A DNA stretch of 64,000 nucleotides, from positions 40,783 to 104,782 of the forward strand of contig JAEETA010000007.1 of NCBI GenBank assembly GCA_016286555.1, read 5' to 3'. A program made the translations under genes and the position numbers. Below, one piece after another: positions 24,506 to 33,525 of the stretch. Below the pieces are notes generated by a model. That model had not been told where the DNA came from. It did not search any database and saw nothing but the letters and a program-made list of their open reading frames with translations. Origin of the DNA: Lachnospiraceae bacterium (GTDB lineage: Bacteria > Bacillota > Clostridia > Lachnospirales > Lachnospiraceae). The stretch's first letter is position 1; every line of letters starts with the position of its first letter.

Positions 24506-26631
24506 GGCTCCAGGCCTCTTCTCTCGATCTCCGCTTCGTTTTCTTCCAGCTGCTTCCGGAAGACTTCGGATCCCGTGGCATTTGCCAGTTTCTCCAGGTA
24601 CTCGCTTAAGGCAAAGTACGCGTAGCGGATCTCCTTGTCCTTTTTCCGGCCTTTTCCCATCTCCTCCGCAAGCTCGATCAGGAGTCTGCAGTTTTCCACC
24701 TGGGTAAAGAGGTAATCCGGCCGCTCCTCCCGCTGGACGAGCAGGGCAAAGGCCATTTCCAGCATTTCCTTTGCTTTTTCGTACTCTCCCAGGATCCGGT
24801 ACATCACTCCGAAGGCACGGTAATAGCGCTCTCCGATCTCCAGCCCTTCTCCGGTCCAGCCGTTCTGGAAGAGCAGCACGCTGCCTGCCTTGACCGTGGG
24901 CTCATACTCTTTCAGATGATCCACCTGCCGCAGTGCATCCCGTTTTTTCAGATGGGGCAGTGCCTGGGCAGATACCTCGCAGAAATCACAGATCAGCTTC
25001 GAGAAGGAATAGGAAAGAGCCAGGAACCGTCTGTCAAAGGTGCCGTCCTCGTTCCGCTCCTTGCCCCGCAGGGACGCAAAATACATAGCTCCCAGACCTT
25101 CGTCCGCATAGAGTCCCAGCATGAAATTGTCCTCGCCGCTGACCTCCGTCATGGGACGCAGCATGGGCAGGATATCCCAATCGGGATCGTATACTTCCTC
25201 TCTCTCGAAAAGCTCCATGTAGGTCCCGCAGATATCTTCGTAGACGTCCATGATGAGCTTGTTCATCTGGGGCTGTTCCGCTTCCGGAATATTGGCATTT
25301 CGGAGCACCTCGGCATACTGAATAAGCACCTTAGCGCGGAGCACCTCTTCCCATTCGTCGGGGAAGCGTTTTTTCATCTCCATCACATGGCCGTAGGCCT
25401 GCCTTATGACTTCCCCTGCCTTCACATTCTGATCGCAGTCAAAAAGGATCTTCGCCAGATTTCTCTCGTAATCGATGATCTCCAGGTAGTCCTCCCGCTG
25501 CCAGGATTCCTTCCGCTCCTCCGTCTGGGCCACCATCCGCTGCTGGACTACCGCAGCCTTCAGATAATCCGCCTCCACATAGCGGCCTTCCAGGTAGATG
25601 TTCACCAGCCGCCTGGACGCTTCCAGACAGCCCCCTTCCGAGGATCTGGTAAGGAGCTTCACGGCTCTCTCCGTATCCGTCTCCACATCGATGCCGTAGA
25701 GGTACGCCAGCGCGATGAAAAAGAGATGATCGGGATCGTCGTTTTCCTTCATCCCTTCCACCTGAAACTGTCGGAGCAGCGCCTCGGTGACCTCGTCCTC
25801 ACGATTGACATCCACGGGATCCGGCAGGGCTTCGTACCCGTTTTTCAACGCCTCCCGGTCAGTGTCCACCGCCTGGATGGGAAGCACTGCCTTTCCCTGT
25901 TCCCGCACCATGGGATATTCCGTGCGCCTGATGTAATTGTCCTCATTCACCAGGTTGGGGGTCACCACCAGGGTCACCAGCTTTGACTTCAGGATGGCGT
26001 CCCCGATGGCGTCGTTGTAGTTTTCTCCCGGCACCAGATACTCATCGTACCAGATGGCCACATCCCGCATGAACTCGTTGTTGTGAATGAGTCGCATGAT
26101 CCGGTTGGCGTACTGCCTGTCCTTCTTGCGGTAGCTCAGGAAAATGTATGCATCAAAAGCATCCCGGATCCTGTCAGAGATCTTCTCATCCAGCAGGATG
26201 TCATCCAGAAAAGCGACGAGCTTATGCTCGAAAGAAAGGGCCGTCTCATCGTGTTTTACGGCATTGAGGTACTGGATCTTGCCGCAGACTGCACTGAAAA
26301 CGGAGGCAATGTCCGGCTCCTCCAGAATGGGAAGCAGAGCGATGTGTTTTTCCTGCACCCGGTAGAAGATTGCCTTCCGCTGGGCGCAATCGTCATGCAG
26401 GAAGGACAGGGTGACGGGACATACCGCCAGCCGCACGGAATCCAGCACTTCGTCCGTGATGTCCGCCGGATCTTTGGAATAATAGAATGCAACATCCGGA
26501 AACAGTTTCATGATCTGATCCGTGATGGGCTCCAGAAAAACATCAAAATCCTGTTCCGATGCAAAATACAGTACTCTTACCAGCCCATTGGGCTTTTTCC
26601 CCAGATACGTTCTGTATTGCAGTTCCCCCAT
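24502..26631 (-). CDS. TIR-domain protein with Sel1/TPR-like repeats
   Basis: 709 residues, start at MGELQYRTYLG (GGAG five bases upstream). The TIR domain lies at about 160-260: FDAYIFLSYRKKDRQYANRI (box 1), WYDEYLVPGENYNDAI (box 2) and RRTEYPMV, whose Glu is the likely NADase residue. Residues 10-130 look like a second, degenerate TIR-like fold (VRVLYFASEQDFDVFLEPI). Sel1-like repeats follow at about 300-380 (FIALAYLYGIDVETDTERAVKLL), then a long helical TPR-like region. No membrane segment. TIR proteins in bacteria cleave NAD or make nucleotide signals in immunity; together with the convergent RyR gene this suggests a signal maker and receiver, which is inference. Confidence 0.85.
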   Translation of the reverse strand: MGELQYRTYLGKKPNGLVRVLYFASEQDFDVFLEPITDQIMKLFPDVAFYYSKDPADITDEVLDSVRLAVCPVTLSFLHDDCAQRKAIFYRVQEKHIALLPILEEPDIASVFSAVCGKIQYLNAVKHDETALSFEHKLVAFLDDILLDEKISDRIRDAFDAYIFLSYRKKDRQYANRIMRLIHNNEFMRDVAIWYDEYLVPGENYNDAIGDAILKSKLVTLVVTPNLVNEDNYIRRTEYPMVREQGKAVLPIQAVDTDREALKNGYEALPDPVDVNREDEVTEALLRQFQVEGMKENDDPDHLFFIALAYLYGIDVETDTERAVKLLTRSSEGGCLEASRRLVNIYLEGRYVEADYLKAAVVQQRMVAQTEERKESWQREDYLEIIDYERNLAKILFDCDQNVKAGEVIRQAYGHVMEMKKRFPDEWEEVLRAKVLIQYAEVLRNANIPEAEQPQMNKLIMDVYEDICGTYMELFEREEVYDPDWDILPMLRPMTEVSGEDNFMLGLYADEGLGAMYFASLRGKERNEDGTFDRRFLALSYSFSKLICDFCEVSAQALPHLKKRDALRQVDHLKEYEPTVKAGSVLLFQNGWTGEGLEIGERYYRAFGVMYRILGEYEKAKEMLEMAFALLVQREERPDYLFTQVENCRLLIELAEEMGKGRKKDKEIRYAYFALSEYLEKLANATGSEVFRKQLEENEAEIERRGLEP

Positions 26632-26701
26632 ACCATCTCCTTTCGTATGTGCGCCCAAATGCGGGCGTGTTACCCGGTCTGCGAAACGCCTGCCCGGCAG
26701 G

Positions 26702-27904
26702 TCACTCAAAGTACATTGCGATGATGGCTACTTCTCCGTTCTTGATCACCACCTTCGCGACCATTCCGTCCTTCGTGTAGGTAAAGCCTCCCGTGCTCAG
26801 CTCCAGGGATGCGTTACCGTTCTTCACGAAGACGCCTTTCTCCGCCATTTTCTGATCAATGTGGAATCCCAGGAAATGCCACATATCCTCCTCGGAATCC
26901 CCCACCTCCAGACCGCCCAGGCATACGACGCCGGGCTTATCTATGACAATGTTGTCAGATCCGTCCTGTCCCAGGAGCTTGTCTCCCGCCGTAAAGGGAA
27001 TGGAAGTAAGCCCCAGCCAGCCGTGGATCTTGCGTTCCGTTGCGCGTTTGGTAAAGACGTCATCGATCCGGTCTCCCACACGGTCAAAGAAATTGTGGAT
27101 GTGCACCAGAGCCCGCTGGCCCCAGGTATAATCGGATGCCTTCCCCAGGGATGCGGACTGTCCGTCCTTGGTGATGATCAGCTCCCGATCCTCCGGGTTC
27201 ACCTTCGCCGGTTCCTCTGCATTCCCTTCCTGCGATTGTTCCGCAACGTCTGCGTTCTCTTCGGCACCCTCCGCCGCAGGAACTTCATCCTCTGTCTGTC
27301 CGGTGCTTTCCGTAAGATTCGGCAGGTCCCCCGCAAACTTTCGCTCTTCTCCCTGCTGCAGTTCCTGCTCCCGCAGCGTGCCTCCCAGGGAGGTACCGGT
27401 CCGGACGGAACCGTTCAATACGCTGACAGCGGTAAAGGGCTCACCGTCTTCCTCTCCCAGCTCCACCAGATAGACCGTCTGCTTCTCCAGGGGCGTCACC
27501 AGCACATTGGGGGTGGCCACCTGATAAGGGTCCTTTTTCGACGGTTTGTTGTCCTGTCCTGCGATGACGGCGCCCTCCGTCAGGAAGATCCGAAGCGCAC
27601 CCTTTTCTCCGGAAGAGAGTAAGACGAAATTCGCTCCGGTGTCGGCGTAGAGGTGCCTTTTCTCTCCGATGGAAAGGATGATATCGGCATTTTCCTTCAA
27701 CCGGATCCATTCCTGGGAAGATAGTCTCATCCCCTGAGAGATATCCCACACCGCATCGGCGTTAAAGGCGGTGGCGGTGGCGCTGCCGTTCAGTTCCGTA
27801 ACAATGATCTCTTGCGAGGCATCATTTTTTCCGGAGCTGCCGCAGCCCGTGGCGAACAGAGCGCTTAGGAGCATCAGGGCAAAAAGCCTGATCCTTCGCT
27901 TCAT
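26702..27904 (-). CDS. FecR-domain lipoprotein
   Basis: 400 residues. The signal peptide MKRRIRLFALMLLSALFATGC ends in a lipobox ATGC, so the protein should be anchored outside the membrane. A FecR-like domain follows: WDISQGMRLSSQEW, SIGEKRHLYADTGANFVL, RIFLTEGAVIAG and VSVLNGSVRTG. A Glu-rich linker at about 195-240 leads to a C-terminal domain of about 140 residues I do not recognise, with GFTYTKDGMVAKVVIKNGE at its end. No FecI sigma factor is nearby, so the iron-regulation role should not be assumed. Its ATG overlaps the stop of the SMI1/KNR4 gene. Confidence 0.75.
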   Translation of the reverse strand: MKRRIRLFALMLLSALFATGCGSSGKNDASQEIIVTELNGSATATAFNADAVWDISQGMRLSSQEWIRLKENADIILSIGEKRHLYADTGANFVLLSSGEKGALRIFLTEGAVIAGQDNKPSKKDPYQVATPNVLVTPLEKQTVYLVELGEEDGEPFTAVSVLNGSVRTGTSLGGTLREQELQQGEERKFAGDLPNLTESTGQTEDEVPAAEGAEENADVAEQSQEGNAEEPAKVNPEDRELIITKDGQSASLGKASDYTWGQRALVHIHNFFDRVGDRIDDVFTKRATERKIHGWLGLTSIPFTAGDKLLGQDGSDNIVIDKPGVVCLGGLEVGDSEEDMWHFLGFHIDQKMAEKGVFVKNGNASLELSTGGFTYTKDGMVAKVVIKNGEVAIIAMYFE

Positions 27905-28446
27905 ACATCCTCCTCCGGCCAGTCCTCGTCGTCGAGGATTTCCTCCGCGTCCTCCTCCCAGTCCTCATCGTCCAGGTCCTCTTCATACTCGTCCTCGCAG
28001 GCATATTCGTTGACGCTGCAGATGAAGAGCTCGTCATACTCGGAATACTCGTCGATGGGGAAGAGTGTCAACCCGTCCAGTACGTGGAAGCTGTCCTCGT
28101 CCTTGTCATAAACATAGATATCATCGTCGAAGCGTCCCAGGAGCAGGAGATGGTCCCTGCCTTCTCTGTTGTCATGCCAGACATCGTTCATATGGACGAT
28201 ATCCTTCAGCGTGTACCTGCCGCTTTCCGTGGTGGTCGCATTGCTTCCGAAAAATTCGAATCCATTCCAGGAAAAGCCGTTGGCTAATTGGAAGAATTCG
28301 ATGGCACCCGGCGGCAGAATGGGATATCCTCTCTCCGCCAGCGCCTTCTGGCAGGCTGCCAGAGATTCCCTTGTGGCAGGTGCAGGGATCAGGGGATCCG
28401 TGTCCTCCACTGCTCTGAAAATCTCCCGAATTCGCTCTGTATGCAT
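27901..28446 (-). CDS. SMI1/KNR4-like (YrhA-type) protein
   Basis: 181 residues, starting MHTERIREIF with GGAGGAGG upstream; a GTG eight codons earlier lies before the ribosome site. The fold pattern fits the SMI1/KNR4 superfamily: a helix, ILPPGAIEFFQLANGFSWNGFEFFG, DIVHMNDVW and LLLLGRFDDDIYVYDKDEDSF. The last 35 residues are almost entirely Asp/Glu/Trp. SMI1/KNR4 proteins often act as immunity proteins for polymorphic toxins, yet no toxin gene is adjacent. It is translationally coupled to the lipoprotein gene. Confidence 0.78.
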   Translation of the reverse strand: MHTERIREIFRAVEDTDPLIPAPATRESLAACQKALAERGYPILPPGAIEFFQLANGFSWNGFEFFGSNATTTESGRYTLKDIVHMNDVWHDNREGRDHLLLLGRFDDDIYVYDKDEDSFHVLDGLTLFPIDEYSEYDELFICSVNEYACEDEYEEDLDDEDWEEDAEEILDDEDWPEEDV

Positions 28447-28568
28447 CGTTCCTCCTCCCTCGGCGCTCACGCAGCCGTCCGCAGATCCTTATTTCATCCG
28501 CCCGGTCACTGTCAGTTTTCTGCCGTGCCTCGCTCATCCCATGTGACACCGGCGTCGTTTTCACTCTA

Positions 28569-29828
28569 TCACTGCGGCGACTGTTTTGCGAAAGCATCGC
28601 AGATCCGCATCAGGATCTCCACATTTTTCTCCATGGACTGTACGGGAACATACTCAAACCGCCCGTGGGCATTCTCATATCCTGCACTCAGGTTGGGACA
28701 GGGCAGTCCCCGGAAGGACAGCGCCGCGCCGTCGGTACCGCCCCGGAAGGGTGCGGTCACCGGAGTGATGCCACTCTCTGCAATGGCTTTTCGCAGGATC
28801 TCCACGAGTTCCGGCACGTCTGTCAGTTTTTCCTTCATGTTGCTGTACTGGTGCGTGATGGTGATCTTTACGCAGCTGTCCGGATGGGCTTTTTCCGTCT
28901 CCGCGCAGACTCTGCGCAGGAGCTCCTCCCGCTCTGTAAAGAGAGCCTTGTCAAAGTCCCGGATGATGTAGGTCAGTACCGCCCGTTCGCAGCTGCTCTC
29001 CAGGGAAATGAGATGGAAAAATCCTTCCCTGCCTTCCGTGTACTGGGGTTTTTCCTGTTTCGGAAGAGCCCCTGCGATGTCCACCGCCAGGTCGCTTGCA
29101 TTTACCATGATCCCTTTGGCGGTGCCGGTATGGACGCTCCTGCCGGTGATCTCGATGATGGCTTCGGAAGCGTAGAAGGTTTCGTCCTGATACTCTCCCA
29201 GATGGTCCCCGTCCAGGGTGTAGGCCACCCTCGCACCGAATCTCTCAAAATCCAGATCCTGCGCCAGGCCTCCCACCTCTTCGTCGGGAGTAAAGGCCAG
29301 AGAAATATCCCCGTGTGGGATCTCCGGATTGCTGCAATAGTACTCTGCCAGGGTCATGATGGCAGAGATGGATGCCTTGTCGTCCCCTCCCAGGAGAGTG
29401 GTGCCATCGGTCAGGATCAGATCCTGCCCCACATAGCGCTGCAGGTTGGGATAGTCCGCAGCCCGCATGAGGATCTGTTTTTCCTCGTTCAGGAGAATGT
29501 CCCCGCCGTCATAATGCTCCAGCACCCAGGGCTTCACATCTGTGCCTGAAGCGTCCGGCGCCGTATCCATATGGGCGATAAAACCGATGGCTCTGCCCGT
29601 TCCCTCCGGCAGGTTGGAAGGGATCCGTCCGTAAACCACGCAATGGGGCTCGTCGTAATACACCTCAGGAACGCCGATGGTGCGTAGCTCCTCCGCCAGC
29701 ATTTTTCCCAGATCCCGCTGCTTTGCGGTGGTGGGCCAGGTGCCCTCGTAGGGCTGGGACTGGGTATCCACACAGGCGTAACGAATCATCCGCTCCCGGA
29801 CTCTTCCGTAGATTTCGTCCTTTCTCAT
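28569..29828 (-). CDS. pepT: Peptidase T (tripeptide aminopeptidase)
   Basis: 419 residues, as usual for PepT. M20-family metal motifs are present: HMDTAPDASG, LGGDDKASISAIM and TPDEEVGGLAQ, with FRGGTDGAALSFRGLPCPNL near the end. It removes N-terminal residues from tripeptides in the cytoplasm. The start overlaps the stop of the pepC gene as ATGA, giving a two-gene peptide-degradation unit. No clear terminator is seen between its stop and the SMI1-like gene. Confidence 0.95.
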   Translation of the reverse strand: MRKDEIYGRVRERMIRYACVDTQSQPYEGTWPTTAKQRDLGKMLAEELRTIGVPEVYYDEPHCVVYGRIPSNLPEGTGRAIGFIAHMDTAPDASGTDVKPWVLEHYDGGDILLNEEKQILMRAADYPNLQRYVGQDLILTDGTTLLGGDDKASISAIMTLAEYYCSNPEIPHGDISLAFTPDEEVGGLAQDLDFERFGARVAYTLDGDHLGEYQDETFYASEAIIEITGRSVHTGTAKGIMVNASDLAVDIAGALPKQEKPQYTEGREGFFHLISLESSCERAVLTYIIRDFDKALFTEREELLRRVCAETEKAHPDSCVKITITHQYSNMKEKLTDVPELVEILRKAIAESGITPVTAPFRGGTDGAALSFRGLPCPNLSAGYENAHGRFEYVPVQSMEKNVEILMRICDAFAKQSPQ

Positions 29829-31138
29829 AGCCAGTCACCCTCCCAGGGCTGGATGCGCATGGGCTCCGTCTCCAGAAGCTTTGCCTGGCTTTCCGTCAGA
29901 TGCTTGCGGTGAATGATGACTTCATAGACATACTCTCTGAAGTACTCTTCGCTGCAAACAAAATAGCCCTTCTTTCCGGCTTCCTCCCCCCAGCTGTTCT
30001 CGATCTTCCAGCGGTTGGGAACGCCGTTCTCGTCAAAGTTCACACCCACCAGGATCATGGCATGGGTGGCAAAGCTCTCATGATACTCCAGGCGCTTGCC
30101 CTTCTCCATAAAGGTGTCGATGCCGCCCAGAAGCGCCTCAAACTGCAGGGTCGCGGGATCCCAGACACCCTTTTCCCGGTCGCCGTAAGCGCCGGAATCA
30201 CAGCCGAACCACACGGGCTCTCCGTCCCGCAGCTGTTTCAGGGTCAGCTCCTCCAGTTCCTCCATGGTGAGGTTCAGATTTTTCACATCACTCTCCGCCA
30301 TGGAACCCAGGTAATGGAAGGTGTAATGGCAGTTCATGGGGATGCCGCCGGTGGGATGATGGGTCACCGTCACATAGTCTTTCAGCACGGTTCCGATGTA
30401 TTTTTCATAGAAATTATGACCGGTGAGACCTCTTTCGCTGTGGAAATTGTTGTCCTTGTCACGGTAGGAAAAATCAAAGGTCTTCGGAGGCTCGCCGAAA
30501 GCGATGCACTCCATGCGATAGATCTCCTCCAGCATTTCCTTTCGCATGGGCTCCGGATCCTCGCCCCGCTGAATGGCTTCCCGCAGCAGGCAGGCATCCT
30601 TGTGCAAGAGGCTGTTGAAGAGCTTCATGAATTTCTCGGTATGGGTGGACTGATAGGTTTCGGGCATCACCTCCGCGGGCACTGCACCGTACTTGTTCAC
30701 CAGGTCCACCACCATATCCCAGTAACCACCGTCTCCCACGCCGTTTAACAGGTAGATGTTCATCTGATCCAGCAGGGGCTTGTCCGCATTTTCGATGATC
30801 ATGCACAGGAAGTTGTTGGCCTTCTCCAACTTGTCGTAGAAGGACAGATAATTCCCGGAGAGCTCGAAATGCTCCAGATTGCACTTCTCCGCAACGATCT
30901 CCCGCATGATGTTCATGGCAGAATAGATCCAGCATCTGCCGCTCTTCTGCTGCCAGGTAATGCCTCTGGTCTTCAGCTCGATCTCAAAGGCGCCGTTTAA
31001 TTTCGCTGCTTCCGCCGGCAGATACGCCAGCTCCTTGATCTCCGTTTTCGCGAGAGCCGCCTGCAGCGTCGCGATCTCCGGGCGCTTGCTTTCCCGCTCT
31101 CTTAATTCCTCCAGAAATTCCGTTGTGATGGCTGTCAT
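29825..31138 (-). CDS. pepC: Aminopeptidase C (C1 cysteine peptidase, bleomycin hydrolase family)
   Basis: 437 residues, full length. Catalytic Cys in QQKSGRCWIYSAMNIMRE (about residue 69), His in THAMILVGVNFDENG (about 358) and Asn in WKIENSWGEE (about 383) are all present. Family members are hexameric cytoplasmic aminopeptidases with the active sites inside the ring. GAAGGAGGAG supports the start. It precedes pepT and follows the SDR gene by 12 bases. Confidence 0.95.
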   Translation of the reverse strand: MTAITTEFLEELRERESKRPEIATLQAALAKTEIKELAYLPAEAAKLNGAFEIELKTRGITWQQKSGRCWIYSAMNIMREIVAEKCNLEHFELSGNYLSFYDKLEKANNFLCMIIENADKPLLDQMNIYLLNGVGDGGYWDMVVDLVNKYGAVPAEVMPETYQSTHTEKFMKLFNSLLHKDACLLREAIQRGEDPEPMRKEMLEEIYRMECIAFGEPPKTFDFSYRDKDNNFHSERGLTGHNFYEKYIGTVLKDYVTVTHHPTGGIPMNCHYTFHYLGSMAESDVKNLNLTMEELEELTLKQLRDGEPVWFGCDSGAYGDREKGVWDPATLQFEALLGGIDTFMEKGKRLEYHESFATHAMILVGVNFDENGVPNRWKIENSWGEEAGKKGYFVCSEEYFREYVYEVIIHRKHLTESQAKLLETEPMRIQPWEGDWL

Positions 31139-31150
31139 GATTCTCCTCCT

Positions 31151-31909
31151 TCAGTCCAGGGATCCCAGGTATCTGGGAACATCCTTCTCCGCGTGCGCCA
31201 CGGCTTCCTCCAGGGTCATGCCGTGGAAGAGTCCGGCTGCGAAATTGCGGCCGGATTTTTTGTCGTCGACAAAGGCACCGACGACGACGCCGGGAAGAGA
31301 GCTTTCCGGGGCGTTGGGGGCATGGGGACCGCCGAGATCGGTGCGGCACCAGCCGGGATCGGTGATATTGATCATGATGTCACTCCCGTCATACACATTT
31401 GCCAGGTCCATTGTGACCTTATCCAGCGCCGCCTTGCTTGCCGAGTATCCGGCCTGCTCCGGCTCGCGGCGGATCCCGCTGGTCGTATTGACGATCCGGC
31501 CAAACCCGCGCTCCTGCATCTTCGGAAGGAAGTGGTAGCAGATCATCATCGGCGCGATGGTATTGATGAGGAAGCTCTGCTCATAATCCGACACGGGTGT
31601 CTTTAAGTATTCCGTGCGGTACGCGATCTGCACGCCCGCGTTGTTTAAGACGATATCCACCGTCACACCGAGGCGGTCGATCTCCTCCAGCATTTTCTGT
31701 ACTTCTTCGGGCTTGGAAAGCTCCGCGCCCAACGCTACCGCTTCGACGCCGAGGGCCCTGGCTTCCTCCAGCGTGCTGCTGCAGTGCTCTTTGGTTCTCC
31801 CCTGAAGGATCAGATTACATCCCTTCCCTGCGAGAAACAGTGCTGCCCCCTTTCCGATCCCCCTGGATGCGCCGGTGACAAGTACCCAACGCCCTTTCAC
31901 ATCTACCAT
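31151..31909 (-). CDS. SDR family NAD(P)-dependent oxidoreductase
   Basis: 252 residues. Cofactor motif LVTGASRGIGKGAA at the N-terminus, NNAGV, the catalytic Ser in NTTSGIRREPEQAG and YSASKAALDK with the catalytic Tyr and Lys. The loop RTKEHC after the second strand suggests NADP preference. Substrate cannot be told. AAGGAGG gives the start; 12 bases separate it from pepC. Confidence 0.88.
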   Translation of the reverse strand: MVDVKGRWVLVTGASRGIGKGAALFLAGKGCNLILQGRTKEHCSSTLEEARALGVEAVALGAELSKPEEVQKMLEEIDRLGVTVDIVLNNAGVQIAYRTEYLKTPVSDYEQSFLINTIAPMMICYHFLPKMQERGFGRIVNTTSGIRREPEQAGYSASKAALDKVTMDLANVYDGSDIMINITDPGWCRTDLGGPHAPNAPESSLPGVVVGAFVDDKKSGRNFAAGLFHGMTLEEAVAHAEKDVPRYLGSLD

Positions 31910-31968
31910 GACATACCTCCTTAAAATGATTTCAACAATAGTACCAATGCAGAGCAGGCTTATCCGCC

Positions 31969-33165
31969 CTATTTCTCCTCCAGTACCTGGAAGATGTAGA
32001 ACTTCAGATAGTAGCTCTCGTCCGAGGACCAGAGGATGGGGTGGTCAGAGCCTTGCGTGCGGAACTCCACCTGCCGCAGGCGCTTGTGAGCGCCGTTTGC
32101 CGCTTCCCGGATGGTTTTGGCAAAAAGCTCCGGATCCATGAAGTGGGAACAGGAGCAGGTGCAGAGGAACCCGCCGTTTTTCACCAGCTTCAGACCACGG
32201 ATGTTGATCTCCCGGTATCCCTTCACCGCATTCTTGATGGATGCGCGGGATTTCGTAAAGGCCGGAGGATCCAGGATCACGATGTCGTATTTCTCGCCCG
32301 CCCGCTCCAGCTCGGGAAGCAGGTCAAACACGTCTCTGCATTCGAATGAAACGATATTCTCCAGGTGGTTCAGCGCCGCATTTTCCCTCGCCTGGGCAAT
32401 GGCCACGTCGGAGGCATCCACCGCCAGCACCTCCCGTGCCCCTGCATATGCTGCATTCAGCGCAAAGGATCCGGTGTGGGTGAAGCAATCCAGCACCCGC
32501 GCCCCCTTAGCGATGCGCTGCACCGCGGCGCGGTTGTATTTCTGATCCAGGAAAAATCCGGTCTTCTGACCGTCCTCCACGTCCACCATGTAGTGAACGC
32601 CGTTCTCTACGATCTCCACCTTGGTATCGAAGGGTTCTCCGATGAAGCCCTTGTAGCGCTCCAGTCCTTCCTTCTCGCGGACCTTCGCATCGCTCCGCTC
32701 ATAGACGCCGCGGATGGAAATGCCATCCTCCGCCAGCACCTTCTTCACCGCGTCCACGATGGTCTGCTTGTGCAGATCGATGCCCAGTGTCTCGGACTCC
32801 ACCACCAGCACGTCGCTGTATTTATCCACCACGATGCCGGGGAGGAAATCCGCCTCGGAGAAAATGAGCCTGCAGGAAGAGGTGTCGCAGGTCCGCTTCC
32901 GGTATTCCCAGGCGTCCCGCACCCGCTGCTCAAAGAAGGCGTCGTCGATCACCGCGTCCTTCTTTCGGGACAGGATCCGCACACGGATCTTGGAATGCTC
33001 GTTGATGTATCCGTATCCCAGGAAGTACCCGTCAAAGTCCAGCACCTCCACGATGTCACCGTTTTGATACTCGCCTTCATAAGAGCCGATCTCGTTGTCA
33101 AAGACCCAGGCGCCGCCCCCTTTCAGGAGCATTCCCTTGCCTTTTTGTAACTTCACTGCTGCCAT
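31969..33165 (-). CDS. Class I rRNA methyltransferase (RlmI-like, 23S rRNA m5C1962 type)
   Basis: 398 residues. An N-terminal PUA domain (GGAWVFDNEIGSYEGEYQNG) and a central EEHD-like region precede a SAM-binding domain: VLDCFTHTGSFALNAAYAGA, then VILDPPAFTKSR, and the Cys motif CTCSCSHFM. This order is that of RlmI/RlmCD-like enzymes that methylate 23S rRNA cytosine. Start supported by AAGGAG. Its start lies next to the divergent tRNA-Pro promoter. Confidence 0.88.
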   Translation of the reverse strand: MAAVKLQKGKGMLLKGGGAWVFDNEIGSYEGEYQNGDIVEVLDFDGYFLGYGYINEHSKIRVRILSRKKDAVIDDAFFEQRVRDAWEYRKRTCDTSSCRLIFSEADFLPGIVVDKYSDVLVVESETLGIDLHKQTIVDAVKKVLAEDGISIRGVYERSDAKVREKEGLERYKGFIGEPFDTKVEIVENGVHYMVDVEDGQKTGFFLDQKYNRAAVQRIAKGARVLDCFTHTGSFALNAAYAGAREVLAVDASDVAIAQARENAALNHLENIVSFECRDVFDLLPELERAGEKYDIVILDPPAFTKSRASIKNAVKGYREINIRGLKLVKNGGFLCTCSCSHFMDPELFAKTIREAANGAHKRLRQVEFRTQGSDHPILWSSDESYYLKFYIFQVLEEK

Positions 33166-33175
33166 ATTCTTCTCC

Positions 33176-33204
33176 TTGACAATGCAAATAGATTTCCCTA
33201 TAAT
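33176..33204 (+). promoter_or_regulatory. Consensus sigma-A promoter of tRNA-Pro
   Basis: TTGACA (33176-33181), 17-base spacer, TATAAT (33199-33204): a perfect match in both boxes, 19 bases before the tRNA, as expected for a strong stable-RNA promoter. Confidence 0.92.
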
Positions 33205-33223
33205 TCTAGTGTTATTCAGATAT

Positions 33224-33297
33224 CGGGGCGTGGCTCAGCTTGGTAGAGCGCCACGTTCGGGACGTGGAGGTCGCGTGTTCGAATCACGTCGCCCCGA
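33224..33297 (+). tRNA. tRNA-Pro (anticodon CGG)
   Basis: 74 bases that fold as a tRNA: acceptor arms CGGGGCG/CGCCCCG with discriminator A, D-loop TGGCTCAGCTTGGTAGAGC, anticodon stem CCACG/CGTGG around the loop TTCGGGA (anticodon CGG at 33258-33260), and T-loop TTCGAAT. The 3' CCA is not encoded. Reads codon CCG. Confidence 0.96.
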
Positions 33298-33300
33298 CGA

Positions 33301-33346
33301 AAAAAAGAAGCCCTGCGGCGAAGCCGCTAAGGGCTTCTTTTTTTTC
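33301..33346 (+). terminator. Terminator of tRNA-Pro
   Basis: Stem AAGAAGCCCT/AGGGCTTCTT with an inner stem GCGGC/GCCGC, followed by eight T. The stem extends outwards into the tRNA acceptor end (see findings). Confidence 0.9.
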
Positions 33347-33438
33347 GTCGGGGCGCATCGCAACCCCTACACCCAATTATATAAAAGAATAATTCTCTTA
33401 TCCACCGCTTCCTGTCCGATTCCCGCAAAATTGTTCTA

Positions 33439-33468
33439 TTGTTTTTCCCCCCGCTTATCTAGTAAAAT
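33439..33468 (+). promoter_or_regulatory. Candidate promoter of the chemotaxis receptor gene
   Basis: TTGTTT (33439-33444), 18-base spacer, TAAAAT (33463-33468), 57 bases before the ATG. No sigma-D (flagellar) type sequence was recognised. The rest of 33347-33525 shows nothing else. Confidence 0.5.
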
Positions 33469-33525
33469 ATTCCCACACGGCACTCTACTACCGGAACGCA
33501 AGCAGCAAAATTTGGAGGGTACGCT

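Noticed and set aside
26702..27904. FecI/FecR iron regulation
   Set aside because: The domain looks FecR-like but no ECF sigma factor or outer-membrane receptor is present, and the protein is a lipoprotein in a Gram-positive-type genome.
33290..33355. Integrative element attachment site at tRNA-Pro
   Set aside because: No integrase or direct repeat of the tRNA end follows; the repeat is inverted and fits an extended terminator better.
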